25,810 nt of DNA from Oehlia diaphana (lineage: Eukaryota; Glomeromycota; Glomeromycetes; Glomerales; Glomeraceae): NCBI GenBank assembly GCA_003833135.1, contig QZLH01000575.1, forward strand, positions 1 through 25,810. The letters run 5' to 3'. The translations under genes were made by a program, and so were the position numbers. Shown in pieces: positions 1-10,316 of this stretch. The notes beneath the pieces were generated by a model that was given only the letters and a program-made list of their open reading frames with translations, was not told the DNA's origin and ran no database searches. How positions within the stretch are numbered: position 1 is the first letter of the stretch; each line of letters opens with the position of its first letter.

Positions 1-480
1 TTATACTAAAATAAAAGCATTCAAGAAAAAATAAAAAATTATTTTTATCCAAAAACCTTAACCAATTAATAATCGATTAAAGTAACCTAATAAATACCTA
101 ATCACGAAATTTTTACATGAATCTATTAGTAAATAAAGCTTACTATTTAGTTTTCTCCTTTAAATGGTTCTTATTATCTTATAACACAATAAATAAATTG
201 AATGGCAGCTCCCCTGCTAATAAGTCAATTTCTTGTTGGTGAATGCATTTACTTTATTTGTGGATCATGGTATCAATGTTGGATATTACAATTATCTCTC
301 GACTTTAGAAAATTTTTTAATGAAATATAGAGAGTTAAGGGTCGAATAGGGAGTTCGAGAAAGAAATTATGGATTAACATACCATATGAAAAATATATAT
401 CATAAGAATAACATTCCTAATTTTCTTTATGTAGAATGGGATTTCAAAAACCTTTTCTATTTAATGTATTATTGCTTAAC

Positions 481-483
<3 letters not shown>

Positions 484-512
<29 letters not shown>
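484..512 (+). repeat. Poly(A) tract, 29 nt
   Basis: An uninterrupted run of A. About 150 nt upstream lies a 42-codon ATG-to-stop frame (202-330, starting MAAPLLISQF), so a retroposed transcript with an A-tail is conceivable. I see no target-site duplication or recognisable source, and replication slippage is an equally good explanation. Confidence 0.6.
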
Positions 513-517
<5 letters not shown>

Positions 518-1114
518 GATATATAAAATAAATTATCTAAAATTACTCTAAAAATTATTGAGACCAAGTAATTTGAAATAAATAATTAAATGAATTCTTT
601 CCACCAGCTGCTAAATATTTGCTTCTTTATGTTTAACTGAGTCCTCGTTATTAATAATGATTCCAATGCAAAGTTAATAATCCTATTATAGATGCACTTA
701 GAAAAAATTCAATAATTCAATGAAATTAGATTGGCGTTGCAAAAAACTCAGACTTGTATGAGAAATTTTATATAATAATAGAAAAGAAATAATTGTTGTA
801 AATGACAACATATCTCAGATTGTCCTTCAGAACCAAACTACTTTCAAGTTCCTCTTGATAAATACTTGTTTTTGGATTTTTTCTCATAAATAGAAGACAA
901 TGATATCAATGATAAGAAATTTTAAACATTGAGATTTAACTAAAAAACAATTGTTATAAGAGATCCGTAAAATTGGTTTAATATTATATTTTCAACAAAA
1001 TCTCAAAAATTGGAATAGTGCAACTAAAATTTTTATAAAAGTAATTATTTATTTAAAAATTCTTGGTTGAGTTGCATACTTAAAGGTAATTAGTAACATA
1101 CGCCATATTGCGTT

Positions 1115-1158
1115 GCGTCATTGACGTCACTTGACGTAAATTTCATCGGCTTGACGTA
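1115..1158. promoter_or_regulatory. Cluster of CRE-like TGACGT motifs
   Basis: Within about 44 nt there are a GCGTCA, a full palindromic TGACGTCA (about 1122-1129) and two more TTGACGT copies. TGACGTCA is the known binding sequence of CREB/ATF-type bZIP factors. No gene start is seen within 1 kb on either strand, so a regulatory role is only an inference. Confidence 0.3.
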
Positions 1159-1466
1159 TCAAAATATAAATATTCTTTTAACAAGTTTGAGAATAAATTC
1201 AACTTTCCTTTATTGCGTTTACTACTCTTTTGATTAACAGTACTATTTACTTCCTTTGGCTTACTCTTCTAATCTATTTAAAGAATAATTATGGACTGAA
1301 ATCCATATTATAATCATAATTCTCTATTAGCATTAGTATTTGTTTATAATAGAGTAAAAGGATGATTAGTGATATCATTATTCTATAATGAAAACAATTT
1401 TGGGATGTATTTATATCAAATGCGTATTGTGCAAAAAGTGAATTTTAACTTCAATCAAACATAGGT

Positions 1467-1545
1467 CATTTAAACTTTATCATAGTTTTTAAAAATTATA
1501 GCAACTGGTTTGCAACTTTAGTTAGCCATTAACAGCACTAAAATA
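1467..1545 (+). repeat. 79-bp dispersed repeat, copy 1
   Basis: Aligns without gaps to 4982-5060 in the same orientation, 70 of 79 positions identical by eye. The most conserved core is AACTGGTTTGCAACTTTAG. No coding potential is seen. It is probably part of an old repeated element whose full ends I cannot define. Confidence 0.65.
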
Positions 1546-2600
1546 GTTTCAAATGAATAAAAAAAATCAACAAAACTCATTTTTCAGAATTTTTTATTAT
1601 GAATGAATGAGTAACGGCAATAATTTTCAGTTTCGTGTATTGAGTTAAAATATAAAACTCAAAACTTCCCCGTCATAAAATTTTAACACCCTTTAGCCAC
1701 TTTTGAAGCATCAATAATTGCTCGTTAAAGATCAATCAATTCAATAAATAAATCAAATTTTAAAATATAAAAATGTTTACGATGAGACAAGAAATTTTGT
1801 ATGTGCGTGATCTGCATGATATTATATACTTTTATGTTCATTCTTGTATTTCACTTTAATGAACAATAGCAGACAATAGGACAAGGTGAAAATAAAATGA
1901 TCAATTTTTGAAATTGATTATTAACTTCAAAACATTTTAATCTCTTTTATACTTTCTATCATGTAAAGAATATTTACAAAAAATGATTTTTTATTTCACG
2001 TTTATCCATAATTTATATGATAAAGCAATACAACTAATCATACTAATACAACGTACATATAGTATATCTCAAAATGATTTATCAAGCCATATTTAATATA
2101 GTGTGTATTTACCGTAATAAAGGCATCACTGAGAAGTACTTTTTTACAGCAAGTAGTTCTTTGTTTATCAATTCAACCGTGATACTTATTTATACAATTG
2201 AAATATTAGTGACTTATTTATTCATAAATAAAAAAATAATTTTAAATTTTATTACACTATTAACTATTAACCCTTAATTTTTCGAACATGAATAATTGAT
2301 ATGAGTTTTAATATATTTCCATTAAACGTCCTAGAATAACATTATAACATTATTCTTGATCTCTTACCAAATTCATAATAAAATAAATAAATTAATCTCT
2401 GTCGCACTAAGTGTCACTCATGATCACCTTCATACTAATTTTTAAAAATTGCCGAGTGACTAGCTGAGTTTATAAATGACCGAGAATCTTCGTTTAGTTA
2501 TTGCCCAGCCTCATATAGATAGCCAGTAAATTACTAATTTTAGTTTAAATAGTTGAAATGGTTAATATTTAATGAGTGACACGCTCCAGGGGATTACCCA

Positions 2601-2682
2601 TTTATTTCATAGGAAGGGGAACATTAGGGTTTTTCTCTTTGGGAAAAAAACCCTATTATTCCCAACTCCCCATGAAATAAAT
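2601..2682. repeat. Imperfect hairpin / small MITE-like element downstream of gene A
   Basis: The two ends are inverted copies: TTTATTTCAT at 2601-2610 and ATGAAATAAA at 2672-2681, and the inner AGGGTTTTT (2626-2634) pairs with AAAAACCCT (about 2646-2654). The arms are about 35 nt with a short loop around 2635-2643. It lies about 58 nt past the stop of gene A, so it may fall in that gene's 3' UTR and fold in the transcript. It could be a tiny non-autonomous element or a simple hairpin. Confidence 0.6.
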
Positions 2683-2739
2683 AATACAAATAAATAAAAT
2701 GGTTAAGAATTCTATATTTTCACTTTAAAGTAACTGTAT

Positions 2740-4356
2740 TTAACTACTTTCATCTAAAATAGAAAAATTGTTAAATAAAATTTGATAACTAAATCAAAAA
2801 AATCACATGCAAAAATAATTACCTTTAATATCAAGTTTAGTAAAATCCATTTTTAAAGAATCTATAAATATTAGTCGTAAGCATCATAAAAATATTTAAA
2901 TCATTATAGAAAAAAATATATGTTTACCTGAATATTCTAAATCATCATTTTTGTCTGCATTTTTAGGTTCTGGAAGATTTTTAAAATCTAAAAGTCTACT
3001 TGTGTAAACTGCTTGAGGATGTGTCATATATGAAAGTGTACTTGTAGATGATAATGGTAATTGAACTGGAAAAAATGACTTTTTATTAATTTCATCTGCT
3101 TCTTTAGCTTCCCCATAAATTATAGAATCCACTTTATTGGAATGAATATCATGGTATAAATTCCAAATTGACTCATGTAATTCATCTGCATTAGGACGTT
3201 TTAAAGGGTTTGCATCCCAACATTGATTAATTATGTTAACAATTAGTTGAGGAATTTTATAATTAGACTTTGGTCTCAACCCCTTACAAATTTTCATTGC
3301 TAAGAAATCACCATGAGCTATATCATAATAAGGAGGGAAACCTGTACAAATTTCATATGCAATGATTCCAAATCCATAAATATCGCTTTTTTGAGTGTAT
3401 CCTTCTCCTCTTAAAACTTCTGGTGCTACATAAGGTAGTACTCCATATATTTTCTTATTACTAATTTGAGAGGATTTGATATTTGCTGGTTGACATAATC
3501 CCAAATCAGTAACAAAAGAACCATTATTAATATCGCTCAATATATTTCCACAATGAAAATCATGATGAATTAATCCTTTTTTATGAATATCACTAAGACC
3601 AAATGTAATATCACATAAATTCTCCACCTTTTGCTCCCAATTCAGTGAAATAAAGTTGTCATTTAAATATTGTCTTAAACCACCTTTTTTTAAATCCATC
3701 ACCATCATAAAATTATTTGTTTTTGGATCTTTGGTAATACCAAAACAACGAACTGTTCCACCAGAATCATACGCTAAAATATTTGATTCAACCTTAAAAG
3801 AAAATTGTAGTTAGTTTAGAAATTATAAAGGATAATAATATTTAAACAGTAGAAAATATCTTACTTCTTTTAAAAAATCTGTTGTAATATCTTGTGAGTT
3901 ATGTAAGCACTTTAAAGCAACTTTTGTTTCACCATTTCTTTCAAATTGATCGTTGTTATTTAATTTCCAAGAACCATCTTTCCATACTGCTTTAAAAGTA
4001 GTTCCAAATCCCCCTTTTGCTAAATATTCAACATCTTCAAATTTATCGTATTCAATCCACTCTATGATTTTATTCACATTATTAGCTTTTAATTGTGCTT
4101 TTTGAATGAATTCATCAACATCATGATTTCCACTTGTATAATTTTTGAAATTTTGTTGAAATAAACAATTACAAAAATAATAATTTCTTCTGGGCCGTTT
4201 ACAATTTCCACATAAATCATATTTTTTATAACATTCTTTTAATTCTTTGTCTGTTATTAGTTTATCGATTAACGATTCTTGTTCTTTAGTCAAATCCCGA
4301 TATTTGAAGTCTTTTATTTGTTTAATTACATCATCACTTAGTTTAATTTCATCCAT
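2740..4356 (-). CDS. Protein kinase (TKL-like) with N-terminal Cys cluster, 4 exons, 469 aa
   Basis: Predicted cytosolic protein kinase. Exons on the minus strand: 4356-3865, 3792-2928, 2861-2823 and 2753-2740 (introns 72, 66 and 69 nt, all GT..AG); the joined frame is open from ATG to TAA. The N-terminal region has four clustered cysteines (residues 49, 52, 62, 64), possibly a small metal site. This is followed by an acidic/aromatic linker (WIEYDKFEDVEYL) and the kinase domain: Gly-rich loop AKGGFGTT (113-120), VALK lysine 149, catalytic loop IHHDFHCGN (around 239-247), DLG at 260-262, VAPE at 286-289, and a C-lobe ending near the RPNADE motif. Two key triplets depart from consensus: HRD is HHD and DFG is DLG, but the catalytic Asp and the metal-binding Asp and Asn remain, so activity is likely. 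The last exon is only 14 nt (codes the final D-E-S-S after a split codon); I chose it because it gives a clean stop. Without it, the frame runs a few codons into intron 3. No Sel1 repeats. Target unknown. Confidence 0.85.
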
Positions 4357-4704
4357 TTAATAAATAATTTTTAAACTAAAAACATGTAATTAATTCGTAT
4401 GTAAAAATTACTAAAAAATAATAAAGAAAAAAATGAAAAAAAAAGTGGTGAAACATAATTTTATGTTGCAATGATTTCAAGATCGGCAACAAAATTATCA
4501 AAAAAAGACTAGTTAAAATACACAGAAGAAACACAATAATCTGATAGGCAATTAAATTTATTCAATTATGGAAAATTACAAAATACAGTAAATAAAATGT
4601 TTGTCTAAATATTCATTAGGGATGACGACTTAACTGATGGGTTTTAACAGAATTATAATTAAAGCTGTTGATCCTATAAAAAATTAAAAATTCAGAATTT
4701 GGTG

Positions 4705-4724
4705 TCATTGTACATGTACAATGA
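4705..4724. repeat. Perfect 20-nt palindrome
   Basis: TCATTGTACATGTACAATGA reads the same on both strands. A looser relative lies near 4888-4910 (ATTGTGTAT..TATACAAT), so the hairpin at 4766-4841 sits between two similar palindromic sites. They may be the ends of a small decayed element. Confidence 0.5.
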
Positions 4725-4765
4725 TATAAAAAAAAAAATAATGAAATTTTTATTAAAAATTTGAT

Positions 4766-4841
4766 GTACCATTTGGACGAAAAGTGCCAAAATTTCGAAA
4801 AATCAATTTTTCGAATTTTTGAATTTTCGTCCAAACGGTAC
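4766..4841. repeat. Inverted-repeat hairpin element, 76 bp
   Basis: The left arm begins GTACCATTTGGACGAAAA (4766-4783) and the right arm ends TTTTCGTCCAAACGGTAC (4824-4841); they pair with one mismatch. The inner AATTTCGAAAAAT and AATTTTTCGAATTT stretches extend the stem. It is probably a miniature transposable element or its folded remnant; no clear target duplication is seen. Confidence 0.6.
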
Positions 4842-4981
4842 AATGTAAAAAATTCCTAGGATGAAGCAATTTCGGAATGCACTTTTATCATTGTGTATCG
4901 TATACAATAATAACGATATTAAAGGATTTCTCAATAACAATGGGTTAATTTTAGCTTTAACTATAGACTTTAACAAACTAA

Positions 4982-5060
4982 CATTTAAACTTTATTATAG
5001 CTTTTAACAATTATAACAACTGGTTTGCAACTTTAGCTAACCAAGAACAGTACTAAAATA
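4982..5060 (+). repeat. 79-bp dispersed repeat, copy 2
   Basis: Direct-orientation partner of 1467-1545, ungapped, with nine differences. The similarity fades on both sides, so these are either two fragments of a longer element or two short solo copies. Confidence 0.65.
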
Positions 5061-6302
5061 ATAATTGTTAAACCAATTTTAACATTTAGTTTCAGTTAAG
5101 TTGGCATCACTAATTGATTAATTACAAAATTCCTATTTCTGTTTTAGCAAGTTTCGCTAAAGTGTCTATTAAGGCTAATTTTAAAAACCGAAAACGAACG
5201 TTAATAAATAGATAACACAATGAAATTGAATATGTTAATTGATAATTAACTTATTGGATAACCAAGTGAATAATTTATAACAGTCCTAAATGGATAATTT
5301 TTAGTTTCGAATATTCGGAGAAAAAGTTTTTTTTGTTCGCCCCGAAATAGCATAGCAGCAGAAAAATCTCTGCACTGCACCTATTGTGTAACATTAAAAA
5401 AAGCTGTGACTTTGATCAATAGTAAAATTACCTTACATGGATCCGCCCAATTTTTGTGTACAGATTTATTAGATTACAACCTTTCATACACATTACCTAA
5501 TAAAGACATGATTGATTGCTTAAAAAAGTAATTTTCATTTTTTTCATTTTTTTTTCATTTTTACTTAAAACTAGTTTCATTAAGACCGTATAACGTCAAT
5601 CCATATTATAAAGGTAAATTTGCCATAAAAAGAAATTTAAAAAAGGAATTTTGAAAATTCAAAATTTCAAAATTTTGATTTTCATAATTTTTGTCACTTT
5701 TGTCCCAATAGTACGCCGCCGTATCTATCAGTGTATTTTATTCAAGAGCAATATTTTTTTTGAATTATTTTTTAATTTTCTTTTTACCAAAGATTTCATG
5801 ACATATATTAGAAAAGAATTTAATAATAAATAAATATAAAAATCGTTCCAGTTTATATGGTATACTTTTCTTAATTCCAAAACTAATATTTTTAAATATT
5901 TGTATTTGTAATGTTTATTTAATTTGTAGTTTGTCAATCCACTCATTTGAACTATAAATAATAAGTTCAGCGCTTACATTGTGATAATATAGGAAAATTC
6001 TTACTGCGCGGCTAGTTTTGTTAAAATCACATTACAAATAAATGTACTTCATTGTCGGGTATTTATTATTTGATGATGCATGTTAGAATAATGTGTTAAC
6101 TATTAATTCTAATTTAGTACATATGATAACATAGTCAGGCGATAAAGGCGATAAATAAAATGATATTACATTGTGTTACATGCTCAAAAGTTATTAAAAG
6201 AATTTTAGTGTGATATAATAATTACTCCTTAAAATTTTGTGTCACGGTCACACTTTAAATTGTGTAATACCCCTGCATCGAATATTATGTAATAATAAAT
6301 CA

Positions 6303-6310
6303 TATATATA
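6303..6310 (+). promoter_or_regulatory. Possible TATA box of gene B
   Basis: TATATATA lies about 90 nt upstream of the gene B ATG, a plausible spacing for a TATA element plus a leader of roughly 60 nt. The surrounding DNA is so AT-rich that a chance match is quite possible. Confidence 0.3.
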
Positions 6311-6398
6311 CTCTAGCTGGAACAATATATTTGTGTTTTCTTTCCTGCCTTTATAATCATAAATTGCTTTCTCAATAAGAATTTTTCTTTACTCCACA

Positions 6399-8538
6399 AT
6401 GTCTAATAATAACACCGGATTTACTAACAATTCAAATGATTGGAATAAATGGATTGAAGAAGCTATTTCAAATAAACTCATTAAACATTATGATTTTGAG
6501 CAATTTTATAATTTTCAGGAAATAGGTTCTGGAAGCTTTGGAAAAGTTCATCGTACAAATTGGAAAAATTTCAATAAAAATTATGCACTAAAATCCTTTT
6601 TTAATTTCAATGACACTGTAATTAAAGTGATTGTTCATGAGGTAATAATGTCAAGAATATTCATTTATTATTAATATTACATACATTTTTTGATGTTAAA
6701 AATTCTATTTGTTATCCAGATTCAACTTCAACGTGAAGTTGGTCTTCATGATAATATTATCCATTTTTATGGTGTCACAACTAATGAGGGTATGATCAGT
6801 TTTATATATTATATATACAATAATTAATAAACTAACTAGTAGATTTTTTTTCCTTTTTTTTTTAAAGAAAACCAATATTTGATGGTAATGGAATATGCTA
6901 ACAGTGGTACACTCCGAAATTATTTAAAAGAAAATTTTAAAAATCTCACTTGGAATGATAAATATAAACTTGCATTTCAACTTGTTTGTGCAATATCATG
7001 TTTGCATGATGAAGGAATTGCACATCGTGATTTGGTAATTAGAATAATTTTAAGATACTATACACATTGCATACCTTAATTTAATGGTTTCATTTATTAT
7101 ATTCAATAATAGCACTCAAATAATGTTTTAGTCCATCAAAACACCATCAAGTTGGCCGATTTTGGACTATCAAAAAGGATTAGTGAAACCTGTAAAAATT
7201 CCGATTCATTTGGTATAATACCATATATTGATCCAAAAAAATTTAGTTCACACTCATTCTCTTTAAATGAAAAGAGTGATGTCTATAGTATTGGTGTACT
7301 TCTTTGGGAGATATCAAGTGGCAAGCCACCATTTGATGGAATATCATCTTTTAGTTTAATTCTTCAAATTACGCAAGGCCATAGAGAAACACCCGTTCCT
7401 GACACACCTACAGCTTATGTTAATCTTTATACTGGTAAGTATAATTTTTATTAATTACTGGAAATTAAAAATTAAGAAATCATTATTTGAACTAATGAAG
7501 TATTTTTTTTTAGAGTGTTGGAATGGAGAACCAGACAGTCGTCCAACTGTTAATCAGGTAGATGCTAGGTTGAAAGCATTAAATAACAATCAGATCAGTT
7601 GTAATTTTAGCGCAATGGTCAATGAAATAATTCAACTTACAAATAAGATAGGAGATGATGCAGAAAAGCAGGAAATTCTTAATTATCTTAATAATAATAA
7701 TGTGACTTCACAAGAAATTTATAATTGGGCATTAAATAATCAAAATAATTCAAATTCTATTGTTTTACTTGGAGATTTTAATTATTTAGGAGTGGGAATT
7801 AATATTGATAAAAATAGGGCTTTTGAATTGTATCAAATTGCTGCAAATCTAGGGAATGCATTTGGTATAATTAGTTTAGGATATTGTTATCAATACGGAG
7901 TTGGAACTAATATTGATAAATCAAAGGCATTTGAATTATGTCAAAAGGCAGCAGAATTAGGAAATGCAGCTGGAATAAATTATTTAGGAGATTTTTATGA
8001 GAATGGAATCGGAACTGATGTTGATAAAAAGAAGGCATTTGAATTATATCAACAAGCAACAAATTTAGGAAATCCAACTGGAATAAATAATTTAGGAAAT
8101 TGTTATGAAAATGGAATTGGAACTAATATTGATAAACAAAAAGCATTTGAATTATATCAAAGGGCAGCAGATTTGGGAAATGCATTTGGAATAAATAATT
8201 TAGGAGAATGTTATCGAAATGGTATTGGAATTGATGTTGATGAGAAAAAAGCATTTGAATTATATCAAAAAGCAGCAAATTTAGGAAATACGGATGGATT
8301 AAATAATTTGGGATACTGTTATGAAAGTGGAATTGGAACTAATATTAATAAACAAAAAGCATTTGAATTATATTATAAGGCAGCAAATTTAGGAAATAAT
8401 GTAGCTCAATATAATCTTGCTTTAATGTATAAAAATGTTGAAGGATTTGTAAATATGGATAGGGCGATTTATTGGTTAAAAAAATCTGCGGAACAAGGAG
8501 ATCAACTCGCTCAAAATGAATTAGAAAAGCTTCTATAA
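6399..8538 (+). CDS. Protein kinase fused to Sel1 repeats, 5 exons, 608 aa (gene B)
   Basis: Predicted signalling kinase with a C-terminal Sel1 scaffold. Exons 6399-6641, 6720-6789, 6868-7034, 7113-7434 and 7514-8538; introns 78, 78, 78 and 79 nt, all GT..AG, phases 0, 1, 0, 1. Kinase landmarks: Gly loop IGSGSFGKV (42-50), lysine 65 in YALK, likely helix-C Glu 87 (LQREV), hinge [10 protein letters not shown] (from 109), HRDLHSNN (157-164), DFG (176-178), then PYIDPKKF in place of the usual APE region, and a C-lobe with [13 protein letters not shown]. All catalytic residues are present. A linker from about 290 leads to seven 36-residue Sel1 units (about 352-600) with the [13 protein letters not shown] signature. 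The last unit differs ([22 protein letters not shown]) and acts as a cap. Sel1 units form paired helices that bind other proteins. Divergent from gene A; paralogous to C and D, with all intron sites shared. Confidence 0.9.
7765..8520 (+). repeat. Seven tandem 108-bp Sel1-coding units in gene B
   Basis: The coding DNA repeats every 108 nt (36 codons), each unit containing a variant of GGAATTGGAACTAATATTGA and GCATTTGAATTATATCAA. The middle units are the most alike and the first and last the most divergent, the pattern expected from repeat gain and loss by unequal exchange in the middle of an array. Confidence 0.8.
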
Positions 8539-9688
8539 AGAAGTTAATGAAATTTCAATATTTTAACTGTTAAGTAATTAATAGATTATAGCTTAAAACT
8601 TTTTTAAAAAAAAAATAAAATCGACTTAAAGATATTATAACTACTAAATTTTTAAATAAAAATTTAACAGAAAATTTTTGTTTAAATTCTTTATATTTCT
8701 TATATTCACTAGTCATTACATAATTTATTCACAAGGTAATAAATTACGCAAATATTAAAAAAACTATAATATGTAATCTGAAATTAAAATAGACCCCGAA
8801 ATATATAAGCAGATGTAAGGTGGCGGCCAAAAAAATTTACTATTAGCTGCACGCATTTTTTCAGGGCCGGAATTATGATAATTTCGGTCAGCATCCAAAA
8901 AAGGTAATACCTTTCCACCAGGAATTATCTATATAAGGAAGACTTTCATTGTTTTTTCGTAAACTTGAATCTGACCTTTTTATGTACTGTATATACTATA
9001 TTTCGGGGTCCTATTAAATTCTAATTTAAAATAAGACTTTTTATAAAAGCGTTTTGTTAACGATTGTATAAATGGGTAATTTTATATATAGTATAATACA
9101 TATTTGATAACTTTAGTTAGTGTCACTTTTTACTTTTAGAATATATTATAAAATCAATAATCTTTTAGAGTATCATAAAAAACTAAAATATTTTCATATA
9201 AATAATAATCATAAAAGAGTAACTAGTAGTAAGATATATTAAAAAATGGTCCAGAAAAAATGGAATTATGTATCAATATTTTTATAATATTATCACCTGT
9301 TGTGCCACATTCTAAATCAATTTCGGAGCTAAAATGTGCAATGACTGAAAAATATAAAAGGAACAAAAATATTGTCTTTCCACTTTTCTAACTGAAATAT
9401 TTTAATTACAAATTGATTTTTTTTCAATAAAAATTAACCAGAATTATTTTTCTTTATTTGCACGATATTTGTAAGATTAACTCAATCCACTCCATTGAAT
9501 GAGTATGAAGCTACTGACAAAATTGCGTCTGGTGGCGAACATCGATGCATCAGAAAATTTTTTCACTTAAAATTCACATGGAAAACCACATCGAATATTG
9601 TGAATCTGAATGGTTCCCAATATTTTCCAAATACCCTGTGACAAAACACCTAACAAGAAATGCCTTACCTATAGGTATATAAATGCTT
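8539..9688. other. Intergenic region downstream of gene B
   Basis: Apart from the 219-bp element, I see no gene. The stretch from about 9480 to 9688 is less AT-rich and may be the far 3' end of the decayed minus-strand frame that follows, but I could not find a continuous reading frame there. Confidence 0.5.
8792..9010. mobile_element. Short terminal-inverted-repeat element (MITE), 219 bp
   Basis: Starts GACCCCGAAATATA and ends TATATTTCGGGGTC, an inverted pair that extends imperfectly inwards through about 24 nt. Both ends are flanked by TA (8790-8791, and 9012-9013 after one extra C), compatible with a Tc1/mariner-type target. The interior has no reading frame, but is less AT-rich than its surroundings (GGTGGCGGCC near 8820, GGGCCGGAATTATG near 8865). 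Non-autonomous; no transposase in this window matches it. Confidence 0.65.
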
Positions 9689-10236
9689 TTAGGAACAACA
9701 CATTAAATCATACTTATCGTATCTTTGGCTTACCCTAATTGAATCCTGTGTTTCATTCGTGAAAATTGACAAATTAACTACCTGACAATTCACAAGTTCT
9801 TGTAAACAAAACTTAACATCCGTATCTAGATTAAGAAATGTATTTATAATCACTAAATTTCCATTTGAATCTGCGAAATAATTGTAAAGAATCATGATAT
9901 TGTTGATGAAATAAACATGCTTCCATTGAACAACTTCTTCTCATTCTAAAGCTGATCGCTCAGCCTCACAATTCCATCAAAAGATGTTGCAATTAAACAT
10001 TCCTTGCATTACTCTAAAATCTTATTGTTATCTGCTTCAGGATTATTCATGATGATATCGATAATTAAGCTTTGTAAAGGGTCATCATTAAATCCAATGA
10101 ATAAATCCTTCCGGGTGAATCCATAAGTTGTCCAATCATTTAGATTTTCAACAATTAAGGATAATTAATCAGCTGAAGCTATATTCTTATTCATAACAAG
10201 GTTACATTGCAAAACATAATTAGTTTGATAATATTC
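9689..10236 (-). pseudogene. Decayed coding fragment, possibly RNF213-like
   Basis: Two minus-strand frames read like one protein. The first runs from about 10236 to about 9950 and includes ENLNDWTTYGFTRKD, LFIGFNDDPLQSLIIDI, MNNPEADNNKILE and CKECLIATSFDGIVR. It is broken by TAA codons after ..IASAD and after ..KILE. After a frameshift near 9950, the second frame (9895-9689) continues with NYFADSNGNLVIINTFL, NLDTDVKFCLQELVNCQV and then an early stop. From memory this resembles the central part of large RNF213-type AAA+ / ubiquitin-ligase-like proteins, which are numerous in Glomeromycotina. I could not check this, and family identity is tentative. It is certainly not a functional gene as it stands. 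It begins about 80 nt past the end of the kinase pseudogene on the same strand. Confidence 0.45.
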
Positions 10237-10316
10237 TTAAAATCAATTTTATCAAAATTATTAAAATATCGGACAATTCTCCATGCATTGAATTATTAGC
10301 GTCTAATATACCACTA

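Larger units (their letters stand above)
1..2600. other. AT-rich intergenic region
   Basis: No convincing gene. It contains the poly(A) tract, the first copy of the 79-bp repeat and a cluster of TGACGT-type motifs at about 1115-1158. It also has an 11-nt inverted pair, GTGTCACTCAT at 2411-2421 and its reverse complement at 2572-2582, that could bound a small element of about 172 bp. The 67-codon frame at 2074-2277 is low-complexity and hydrophobic and looks accidental. Confidence 0.6.
4357..6398. other. Intergenic region between divergent genes A and B
   Basis: A and B are transcribed away from each other across this 2-kb spacer. It holds a perfect 20-nt palindrome (4705-4724), a hairpin (4766-4841), the second 79-bp repeat copy, TTTTCAT-type low complexity around 5530-5570, and a likely TATA element for gene B. 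The short open frames at 4616-4843, 5651-5833 and 5728-5946 are AT-rich and unlike proteins. Confidence 0.6.

Noticed and set aside
202..330. 42-codon frame MAAPLLISQF.. upstream of the poly(A) tract
   Set aside because: Too short, no recognisable domain, and no evidence beyond an ATG and a stop. Kept only as a remark.
2074..2277. 67-codon plus-strand frame with hydrophobic segments
   Set aside because: Composition follows the AT-rich DNA (Ile, Phe, Tyr, Asn, Lys). No start context or homologue recognised.
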